A DNA stretch of 64,000 bases. Source: Prevotella sp. GTDB taxonomy: Bacteria > Bacteroidota > Bacteroidia > Bacteroidales > Bacteroidaceae. Every line of letters starts with the position of its first letter. Position 1 is the stretch's first letter. This document shows, piece by piece, positions 16,457-24,176 of the stretch. Where the stretch lies: positions 1-64,000 of the forward strand of contig JAFZSR010000076.1 in the NCBI GenBank assembly GCA_017619275.1. Reading direction: 5' to 3'. The position numbers were made by a program, and so were the translations under genes. The notes under the pieces were generated by a model. It worked only from the letters and a program-made list of their open reading frames with translations, was not told where the DNA came from and did not search any database.

Positions 16457-19354
16457 ATGGACGACAATAATATAACCATACGAATGGCTGGCGGGAATCC
16501 TGGCAATACGGAACCCATCATCAACACCGACACCACGTTGCGTCCTGCCAGCGACACGTCAGGGAAAACATCCACCAACGATGCCTCGCCCAGTCTGTTT
16601 TATCTAAAAGACGAATGTTATCAGTTGGTTGACACCCTCAGCCAAAGTTCTGGCGAGGCACAGGTGTTTTTGGTGAGAAAAGAAGGCGACAACCAGGACC
16701 GTGTGTTGAAAGTGTACTATCCTAACTTCAATGTCGACAAACGGTTATCGCAGGTGGTGGCCAACTTTCAGTTTGAAATGATAGTCAAACTGTTCGACTA
16801 TGGCAAGACCTATATCGATGGCAAGCATCGTTACTATGAATTGATGGAGCATTTGCAAGGTGGCACGCTCCAGGACTACGACCTCAAGGGCGACTTGGTG
16901 CAGTTCCGCCGCATCGCGTTGCAGGCTGCCGCCGCCTTGGCCTATTGCCATCATCACGGGCTGTTGCACAAGGACATCAAGCCCTCCAATTTTTTCTTCC
17001 GCAATGCTGACCATCAGCAGCTGGTGCTTGGCGACTTTGGAATCTCTGCCCTGCGCGAAGAAAATGCAAATACTTACCACACCACGCAAGCCCGCACGCC
17101 CATCTATGCCGCTCCCGAGATGTATGCCGACGTTATCGACGGCAAGGTGGAGATCACCGAAGCGGCCGACTATTATTCGCTGGGCATCACCCTCTTCAGC
17201 TTGTGGTTAGGCGAAAGCCCCATGAGCAGCAACGAGCGTGTGATGATGCGCCAAAAGAGCGAGGGAAGGCTACCCCGAATGGCCGAGCTGCCCGACAGGG
17301 TGAGGGCACTGGTACAGGGGCTCACCGCCGTGAATCCACATAACCGTTGGGGATACGACCAAGTGGAACGCTGGTTTCAGGGCGAGGATGTGCCGGTCGA
17401 CCTCACGTCGCCATTCCTGCGTTACAAGAGTTTTGTTGTGGATCCCGAGGAAAACCTCGTGGCCGACAACGTGGAAGAACTGGTCCCTATGCTGGCCAGC
17501 CACGAACAGGTGGGCATCAACTATCTCTACAACGGGCGCATTGTGGCATGGCTTGAGAGCAGCGGCAACACCAAGATGTCGGAACTCATCAAGGACATCA
17601 TCACCAACCGGTATCCTGTCGATAAGAAGGCTGGCTTCATGAGCGCTCTTTACACCATGAATCCCGCTTTCCCCTACACCGACCTGCAGGGTAACAGCTG
17701 CAGCGACGTTCACAGTGTCGCGTTGGCCTTATTGGCGCAGCAACCGCAATATGGCATCTGCCTGCAGCGGCCCAACGACCCGCTTTTCCTTTGGCTTGAA
17801 ACTCATGTGGAGTGCGATATCAATCGGCTGCGTTCCTATTTCACTCCCGATGCCGACAGCCGTGTGGCGGTGCTGAAGTTGGTGTATGAGATAGACCCTG
17901 AGGTGCCGTTCTTGGCACGTCACCCTTCTTCCACCGTCAAGGAAATCAGTCATGCTTACGGATATTGTAATCTGAGCGATGACGATTGGCAGGCTTTATG
18001 CGACGGTCGTCTGTTGTCGTGGATGTATAGCCACGAAGACATGATGGCCTGCGAGTCGCTGCGCATTCTCACCCAACACAAGCCCTATTCGGTCCAGTTG
18101 GCCTACAAGGTGCTTTACAATTTGGACCGCGAGGCAGCCTACGACCTGCGCGAGGCTAATACGCCTGAGTTGGTGGGCCAATTGCTGGGCAATGAGCTAA
18201 TGCTGGCACAGCATTTGAGCGATACGGAATTTGCTGAGCAAATGCGGGATTATACCGACCCTGACGGGCGTTTCTTCTGTTACGCGCAGCTGCACGGATG
18301 GATTGCCTTGATGAGCGAGGCCACCCGCTGTTTCAATCTCTCGTCGGCTGAAAACCGCGACCGCCTCAGCGCCTATGACCTGCGCACAGCACTCTACCGT
18401 TTCTGCCGCATTTTGGGAGCCGTTCCCACTTATCAACTACCAAACGGCGTTGTGCTCACCGATTGTGCCAAACTCGATTTGGGGCAGGCGGCATCGCTGA
18501 AGACTGAACTGCGCAACGGTTCACTGGCCCAGTGGATGTCGGTGTTCTATCACGAAGACCCCACACAAGACTTCCAAGAGGAATACAGCTATGAGCGTAC
18601 CTTGGAAGCTTGGATTATGGCCGTGGGAAGCATCGACAGTCAACAGATTTACTATCGCCGCTTCACCAAAGCGTGCGAAGACACGAAGGAGCGCGTGGCC
18701 GAGGTGCGGCGGCAGTGGGAGAATTCGCGTGCCAAGGGTCGTTTGTGGCGTTCTGTGTTCTATGCGCTCAGTGGCTTGTGGATTTTGCTTGTGCTTGTCG
18801 TGGGTATCAGCGGGCGCAGCTATCTTTTCGACCACACGTTTATGGCCATTGCCCTGCCCCTGGGAGGAATGAGTGCTGTCATCGTGGGCGTTCATGCCTA
18901 CTTCAAGGGTATTGGCCCCATGCTTTCTACCATCATTGGACTGGTCGGCGCTGTCACCAGTTATATTCCAATCCTCCTTATGCAGGCTGTGCAAAACAGC
19001 CAACCCTCGTTGCTGAACTTTGTTGTCGTGGCCATCACGCTGGTTTATATGCTGGTGTGTCACCTGACGGCATTCAAGGAAAAGCATATCACCGAGAGCG
19101 ATGACATTAGGGAACTCTTCAAGGCAGATGACGTGAAATCGTCGCTGCTCGAACCACTCTACTATACGTTCAAGACCCGTTCACAGCGTTACAAGGGCAC
19201 AAAGTTTGGCATGCTCGATGAATTGAGCGACCATGTGAAATCCCTTTCTGGCGAGTCGGTGATGCACTATGTGCTGTGGTCGATGATGGTGCTGGTTTTG
19301 GTGCTGGAGTTCTGCATCTTTAGTGGCAAATTGCTTGATGCTCCATTGCCATAA
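16457..19354 (+). CDS. Membrane-anchored Hanks-type Ser/Thr protein kinase
   Basis: 965 residues. The kinase domain spans about 55-320: K85 (VLKVYYP), HKDIKPSN with D173, DFG at 193-195 and AAPE at 218-221, so all catalytic residues are present. The glycine-rich loop is weak (SQSSGEAQVF). Residues 320-765 form a long cytoplasmic helical region I do not recognise. From about 767 come four hydrophobic segments (for example LSGLWILLVLVVGI and MLSTIIGLVGAVTSYIPILL), and a fifth near the C-terminus (VLWSMMVLVLVLEFCIF). The N-terminal tail has DTTLRPA at 25-31 and a weaker ITIRMA at 6-11. The kinase probably phosphorylates itself and the upstream zinc-ribbon protein. Downstream gap to the AAA gene is 25 bp. 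Confidence 0.9.
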   Translation: MDDNNITIRMAGGNPGNTEPIINTDTTLRPASDTSGKTSTNDASPSLFYLKDECYQLVDTLSQSSGEAQVFLVRKEGDNQDRVLKVYYPNFNVDKRLSQVVANFQFEMIVKLFDYGKTYIDGKHRYYELMEHLQGGTLQDYDLKGDLVQFRRIALQAAAALAYCHHHGLLHKDIKPSNFFFRNADHQQLVLGDFGISALREENANTYHTTQARTPIYAAPEMYADVIDGKVEITEAADYYSLGITLFSLWLGESPMSSNERVMMRQKSEGRLPRMAELPDRVRALVQGLTAVNPHNRWGYDQVERWFQGEDVPVDLTSPFLRYKSFVVDPEENLVADNVEELVPMLASHEQVGINYLYNGRIVAWLESSGNTKMSELIKDIITNRYPVDKKAGFMSALYTMNPAFPYTDLQGNSCSDVHSVALALLAQQPQYGICLQRPNDPLFLWLETHVECDINRLRSYFTPDADSRVAVLKLVYEIDPEVPFLARHPSSTVKEISHAYGYCNLSDDDWQALCDGRLLSWMYSHEDMMACESLRILTQHKPYSVQLAYKVLYNLDREAAYDLREANTPELVGQLLGNELMLAQHLSDTEFAEQMRDYTDPDGRFFCYAQLHGWIALMSEATRCFNLSSAENRDRLSAYDLRTALYRFCRILGAVPTYQLPNGVVLTDCAKLDLGQAASLKTELRNGSLAQWMSVFYHEDPTQDFQEEYSYERTLEAWIMAVGSIDSQQIYYRRFTKACEDTKERVAEVRRQWENSRAKGRLWRSVFYALSGLWILLVLVVGISGRSYLFDHTFMAIALPLGGMSAVIVGVHAYFKGIGPMLSTIIGLVGAVTSYIPILLMQAVQNSQPSLLNFVVVAITLVYMLVCHLTAFKEKHITESDDIRELFKADDVKSSLLEPLYYTFKTRSQRYKGTKFGMLDELSDHVKSLSGESVMHYVLWSMMVLVLVLEFCIFSGKLLDAPLP

Positions 19355-19379
19355 GTATTAAAAAAGAAAGAAGACGAGA

Positions 19380-22300
19380 ATGATTTGCAAATTCTGCAAT
19401 AGGGAAAACAGAAACGAGGCCAAGTTCTGCAAATGGTGCGGCGAACTCATTGAGACCCGCGCCCTCGACAGGCTGGTAGGCTTGGCCAACGTGAAGAACC
19501 AGCTGAAGACCATCGTCGATGCTTCTGCCTATCTGCGGTCGCGCACCAGCGTGGCATCGATGCGCCTGTCGGTCAATGCTATTATCATTGGCGAAACAGG
19601 TACGGGAAAGACAGCCTTGGCGGCCATCATCCGCGACTATTTCTTCCAGCACAAGATGATTGGCAAGCCCAAGCTCACCATGGTTGATGCCGTGGACTTC
19701 CAAAGATTCGTCGACAAGTGGGACGAGAATATCAGCAAGGCGAAAGGCGGCATCCTCTTCTTCGACAACGTGCAAAAGCTGTTGCCCGACAGATACAGTA
19801 ACCAGGTGAACCCGCTCGACAAGCTGTTTGTGGAGATGGGAAAATGGAATGGCGACCCCATCGTCATCATGGCTGGACTGCCCAAGGGACTCGACGACTT
19901 TCTGGAGAGCAACCCTGCCGTCACCAACCGTTTCAAGTACACTTTCCGTTTGCCCACGCCAAACTGTCAAGAACTTTGCGACATCGTGAAACTGGAGCTG
20001 AGCACGAAATACGGTGTCAACCGTTTCTCGCCCGAGGCCGACAAACGACTCTCCCGCTTCTTCAAGTATCAGATTAAAATAAAGGACGAGACCTTCGGCA
20101 ACGCCCATCTGGCCATGAAGACTGCCGAAGATATCTTCACCTCGTTCATCAGTCGAGGCGCCCAGAATGAGCAGGTGGAGAAAGACGACATCCAAGGCTA
20201 TGTGCCCGAGGAACGCTCTCTCGATGACATCTTGGGCGACCTTGACAGCTATATTGGCATGGGCGAGGTGAAGCATGCTGTCCGCGAGATTGCCTACGCC
20301 GTTCAGAACAGTGTCCAAAGGGCTGAACGCGGCTTGGGCGAGCAGGAGAAAATGTCGATGCACATCGTGCTCACTGGAAATCCAGGCACTGGCAAGACCA
20401 CTATCGCGCGCAAGCTGGGCGAAATCCTCGCAGCCATCGGCTATTTGGATTCCGGCCACGTTGTGGAGGTGGATCGCTCGAAGATGGTGAGTCCTTATCA
20501 GGGCGAGACGCCCAAGGTGGTGAACGCGCTCTGCGACAAGGCCATGGGTGGCATCCTCTTCGTTGACGAGGCCTACACACTGGCCCCCGTCAGTCAAGCC
20601 GGCGACCGCGACAACCAAGGTGCGCAGGCACTGGAGACGCTGATGAAGCGGATGGAGGACGACCGTGGTAAGTTTGTGGTCATTGCTGCGGGCTACCGCA
20701 CCGAGATGGACAATCTTTTCCGCGTCAACCCCGGCATGAAGAGCCGCTTCAACTATTTCCTGAACATCGACGACTACACGCCCGACGAGCTGTTCCATAT
20801 CATGCTCGTCTTTGCCAAGGAAAAGAAATACATCTTTGCTCCCGATGCCCAGGCATTGGCTCAGAAGATGATAGGCGAGCTGCACAAGCAACGCGACAAG
20901 GACTTCGCCAACGGACGCACCATGCGCTCGCTCTTCGACCAGATTTGCAAAAACCAGGCGAAGCGCTTGCAGGGCGGCGACATGCAGCTGATGACCAACG
21001 AGCAACTGATGACCATCATTGCCGAAGACATTCCATACGAGGCTCCAAAGGAGGTGGATTATACGGAGTGCCTGAAGAAGTTCGAGGGAATGGTGGGACT
21101 GGAAAGCGTGAAGCGCGAAGTGGGCAACCTCGCTGCTTTCCTGAATCTGCAGATTAAGCGTGGCGAGAACAATACTTTCCAAGGAAAGCATTATGTCTTT
21201 ACCGGCAATCCCGGCACGGGCAAGACCACCGTTGCCCGCATCATGGCCGATGTGTTCAAGACGCTTGGCATCCTCTCGCGCGGCCAGCTTGTCGAGGCCG
21301 ACCGTTCCAAACTCGTGGCTGGCTATTCCGGTCAGACGGCTATCAAAACCAACCAGCTCATCGACACGGCCATGGGCGGTGTGCTTTTCATCGACGAGGC
21401 CTACACGCTGAAGTCGAATGATAACGACTCCTTCGGTTCCGAAGCAATCGACACGCTTTTGAAGCGACTTGAGGACGACCGTGGCAAGTTCATCTGCATC
21501 GTTGCCGGATATACCGACCAGATGCACGACTTTATCGATGCCAACCCAGGATTGAAGAGCCGCTTCACCCAAACCATCCATTTCGATGACTATACCCCTG
21601 ACGAGTTGACGCAAATTTTCGTGAATCTGGCCAAGGCAAAGAACTTCACTATCGACGAGGCCACTCATGCCGCCATCCATCGTGAGTTTGAGCAGCTGTA
21701 TCTGCGGCGCGACAAGAACTTCGGCAATGCCCGCGAGGCACGTCGCATCTTCAACGAGTCGGTGGAGAAGCAGAGCCAGCGACTGGTGGAGCAGATGCAT
21801 TCGCCGGGCTTCAGCGAGGACGAGATGTTCCGTCTCACCATCAACGACCTGCCTACCGCCAAGGCGGCAACGGCACGTCCGCTCGACGAGGTACTCAACG
21901 AGCTCGACGAGTTCATCGGCATGCGTTCGGTAAAGAACAGTCTGCGCCGCTTGGCCGTGCAGAGCATGTTCATCAAGCAGCGTGCTGCCATGGGAGCTGG
22001 AAAGGTGCAGCAGATGGCCATGAATTTTGTGCTCACGGGCAATCCGGGCACAGGCAAGACTTCCATCGCCCGAAAGATGGGCGAGATACTGCAGTCGATG
22101 GACATCCTGCCCACCAACCACGTCATCGAGGCCAGCCGTGCCACGCTGGTGGGTAAATACATGGGCGAGACGCCAAAGATTGTGAATGCCATGTGCGACA
22201 AGGCCATGGGCGGCATCCTCTTCATCGACGAGGCCTATACGCTGAGCGACCAGAACGACCAATATGGCAAGGAGGCCATCGACACGTTGATGAAGCGCAT

Positions 22301-22700
22301 GGAGGACGACCGTGGAAAATTCGTGGTGATTGCCGCTGGCTATCAGGCACAGATGGACGAGTTCATGCAAGCCAACCCGGGACTGGCCAGCCGCTTCTCG
22401 CACCAGCTGCATATTGAGGACTATAATGAGGACGAGCTGCTGGCCATCTATAAGAAGATGGCACAAAAGGAGCAATACGTGCTGTCGCCGGCCGCCGAGT
22501 TTAAAGCCCTCAACATGATTTGCAAGATGTTGCTTCGGAAGGACGAGAACTTTGGCAATGCCCGTGAGATGCGCAACCTGCTCGACCAGACCGTGCAGCA
22601 GTTGTCGCAGCGCGTGGCCCAGCTGCCCCCCGAAAGCGTCACCAAGGAAACCTATCAGCTCATTCTTCCCGAAGACGTCCCCGAGCCTCAAAATGCCTAA
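19380..22700 (+). CDS. Tetra-AAA+ ATPase (four tandem CbbX/SpoVK-type modules) with zinc ribbon
   Basis: 1106 residues. An N-terminal ribbon (C3, C6, C17, C20) is followed by four AAA+ modules. Walker A: GETGTGKT 71-78, then GNPGTGKT at 333-340, 609-616 and 887-894. Walker B: FFDN at 127-130 in module 1, and DE at 396-397, 672-673 and 950-951 in modules 2-4. Module 1 therefore lacks the catalytic glutamate and is divergent; modules 2-4 are close to CbbX (the red-type Rubisco activase) and to C-terminal domains of ESX EccA proteins. Each module ends in a helical lid with a motif like NFGNAREARRIF. Proteins of this class remodel partner complexes. Here the partners are probably the kinase, zinc-ribbon and FHA proteins. 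An unbroken antisense frame across the gene is a composition artefact. Confidence 0.92.
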   Translation: MICKFCNRENRNEAKFCKWCGELIETRALDRLVGLANVKNQLKTIVDASAYLRSRTSVASMRLSVNAIIIGETGTGKTALAAIIRDYFFQHKMIGKPKLTMVDAVDFQRFVDKWDENISKAKGGILFFDNVQKLLPDRYSNQVNPLDKLFVEMGKWNGDPIVIMAGLPKGLDDFLESNPAVTNRFKYTFRLPTPNCQELCDIVKLELSTKYGVNRFSPEADKRLSRFFKYQIKIKDETFGNAHLAMKTAEDIFTSFISRGAQNEQVEKDDIQGYVPEERSLDDILGDLDSYIGMGEVKHAVREIAYAVQNSVQRAERGLGEQEKMSMHIVLTGNPGTGKTTIARKLGEILAAIGYLDSGHVVEVDRSKMVSPYQGETPKVVNALCDKAMGGILFVDEAYTLAPVSQAGDRDNQGAQALETLMKRMEDDRGKFVVIAAGYRTEMDNLFRVNPGMKSRFNYFLNIDDYTPDELFHIMLVFAKEKKYIFAPDAQALAQKMIGELHKQRDKDFANGRTMRSLFDQICKNQAKRLQGGDMQLMTNEQLMTIIAEDIPYEAPKEVDYTECLKKFEGMVGLESVKREVGNLAAFLNLQIKRGENNTFQGKHYVFTGNPGTGKTTVARIMADVFKTLGILSRGQLVEADRSKLVAGYSGQTAIKTNQLIDTAMGGVLFIDEAYTLKSNDNDSFGSEAIDTLLKRLEDDRGKFICIVAGYTDQMHDFIDANPGLKSRFTQTIHFDDYTPDELTQIFVNLAKAKNFTIDEATHAAIHREFEQLYLRRDKNFGNAREARRIFNESVEKQSQRLVEQMHSPGFSEDEMFRLTINDLPTAKAATARPLDEVLNELDEFIGMRSVKNSLRRLAVQSMFIKQRAAMGAGKVQQMAMNFVLTGNPGTGKTSIARKMGEILQSMDILPTNHVIEASRATLVGKYMGETPKIVNAMCDKAMGGILFIDEAYTLSDQNDQYGKEAIDTLMKRMEDDRGKFVVIAAGYQAQMDEFMQANPGLASRFSHQLHIEDYNEDELLAIYKKMAQKEQYVLSPAAEFKALNMICKMLLRKDENFGNAREMRNLLDQTVQQLSQRVAQLPPESVTKETYQLILPEDVPEPQNA

Positions 22701-22728
22701 TTTGTAACTCGTAATTCGTAATGATAAA

Positions 22729-23229
22729 ATGATTGTTTGTCCCAACTGTAAAGAAGAAATCGACGACGATTCCCGCTATTGCGACCAATGCGGCCAGTCG
22801 CTGCTCTTCTGCGAGCGATGTGGACGTGTGGGTATAGGGCGACGGTGCACCAGTTGTGGTGGACTCATGCTCTCGGCCAATGTGCATGCGCATACGGTCG
22901 CCACAACCGCACACAGGGTGGAGCCTGCCGTGCCACAGATCACGCTCTCTAACGACGAGCTGCACATACGCTTCACCGGTTCCGATGGTGCCATCATTGG
23001 CCGGCGACAAGGCCCCTACACTCAAATCTTCCATCAGCACATGTATGTCTCTGGCACGCATGCAAGGCTCAACTATAACCCTGGCTCTGGATGGACCGTC
23101 ACCGACATGCACTCCTCGAATGGAACCCGCCTCAATGGCCAGCCACTGCAGCCCGATGTGGTGGTGCCCATGAGGAATGGTGATACGCTCGTCATTGCCA
23201 ATGTGTCACTCCATGTCATCATCCGCTAA
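22729..23229 (+). CDS. Zinc-ribbon and FHA domain protein
   Basis: 166 residues. The N-terminus has two ribbons: C4/C7-C18/C21 and C28/C31-C40/C43. A FHA domain occupies about 70-166, with the phosphothreonine-binding residues in place: G91-R92, S108 and H111 (SGTHA), and N131-G132 (SSNGT). FHA domains bind phosphothreonine peptides. In this operon the obvious source of such peptides is the kinase, and the DTTLRPA tails of the kinase and first protein are the best candidate ligands. Last gene of the operon; metA starts 18 bp later and may be read through. Confidence 0.9.
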   Translation: MIVCPNCKEEIDDDSRYCDQCGQSLLFCERCGRVGIGRRCTSCGGLMLSANVHAHTVATTAHRVEPAVPQITLSNDELHIRFTGSDGAIIGRRQGPYTQIFHQHMYVSGTHARLNYNPGSGWTVTDMHSSNGTRLNGQPLQPDVVVPMRNGDTLVIANVSLHVIIR

Positions 23230-23247
23230 GAAATAAACGAAGAAAAT

Positions 23248-24165
23248 ATGCCACTCCGACTTCCCGACCGCCTGCCGGCCATCGATTTGCTGAAGAGCGA
23301 GAACATCTTTGTGATGGACGACACACGAGCCCATTCGCAGGATATACGCCCTTTGCGCATCGTCATCCTCAACCTGATGCCGTTGAAGATTACCACCGAG
23401 ACCGACCTCATCCGTCTGCTTTCCAATACGCCCCTGCAGCTCGACATCAGTTTCATGAAGCTTAGGAGCCACACCCCCAAGAACACGCCCATAGAGCACA
23501 TGATGATGTTCTATCGCGATTTCGCTGTTATGCGCAACGAGAAGTTCGACGGCATGATTGTCACTGGGGCACCTGTTGAGACGCTCGACTACGAAGACGT
23601 GGGCTATTGGGACGAAATCACCGACATCTTCGACTGGGCACGCACCCACGTCACCAGTACGCTCTTCATATGCTGGGCTGCTCAGGCCGCACTCTACCAC
23701 TACTATGGCGTGCCCAAATATGGCCTGGACAGCAAGATGTTTGGCATCTTCCCGCAGCACATGTTGCTGCCTCGTCTGCCCATCTTCAGGGGATTCGACG
23801 ATGTGTTCATGATGCCCCACAGCCGTCACACCGAGGTGCGCCGTCCCGACATTGAGCAGCACCCCGAGCTGACGCTGCTGGCTGAGGGCGACGAGAGCGG
23901 CGTCAGCATTGTCATGGCTCGTGACGGTCGTGAGTTCTTTATCACCGGTCATCTGGAGTATGCCCCCCTGACCCTTGATTCAGAATACCGGCGCGACTTG
24001 GGCGTTCGCACCGATGTGGGACTGCCACGCAACTATTACCCAGCCGATGACCCATCACGACAGCCCATCGTCAGCTGGCGTGCCCATGCCAACTTGTTCT
24101 ACAACAACTGGGTGAACTATTACGTCTATCAGGAAACGCCATACGACATTTCCTTGATCAGTTAG
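23248..24165 (+). CDS. metAA: Homoserine O-acetyltransferase (MetA family)
   Basis: 305 residues, usual length for MetA. It transfers an acyl group to homoserine in methionine synthesis. The catalytic cysteine is C142 (FICWAAQAA), with H235 and E237 in GHLEY. Residue 111 is glutamate (PVETLDYE); in studied MetA enzymes glutamate here favours acetyl-CoA and glycine favours succinyl-CoA, so acetyl transfer is predicted despite older 'succinyltransferase' annotations. It follows the signalling operon closely but belongs to an unrelated pathway. Confidence 0.95.
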   Translation: MPLRLPDRLPAIDLLKSENIFVMDDTRAHSQDIRPLRIVILNLMPLKITTETDLIRLLSNTPLQLDISFMKLRSHTPKNTPIEHMMMFYRDFAVMRNEKFDGMIVTGAPVETLDYEDVGYWDEITDIFDWARTHVTSTLFICWAAQAALYHYYGVPKYGLDSKMFGIFPQHMLLPRLPIFRGFDDVFMMPHSRHTEVRRPDIEQHPELTLLAEGDESGVSIVMARDGREFFITGHLEYAPLTLDSEYRRDLGVRTDVGLPRNYYPADDPSRQPIVSWRAHANLFYNNWVNYYVYQETPYDISLIS

Positions 24166-24176
24166 GAAAAGGAGCG

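Noticed and set aside
19320-22745. 1141-residue open frame antisense to the AAA protein
   Set aside because: It mirrors the repeated AAA modules and arises from codon bias on the other strand; no start signal or promoter and no recognisable domain.
24171-24176. Shine-Dalgarno-like GGAGCG before the U32 gene
   Set aside because: Present, but Bacteroidota rarely rely on such sites; not counted as evidence for the start.
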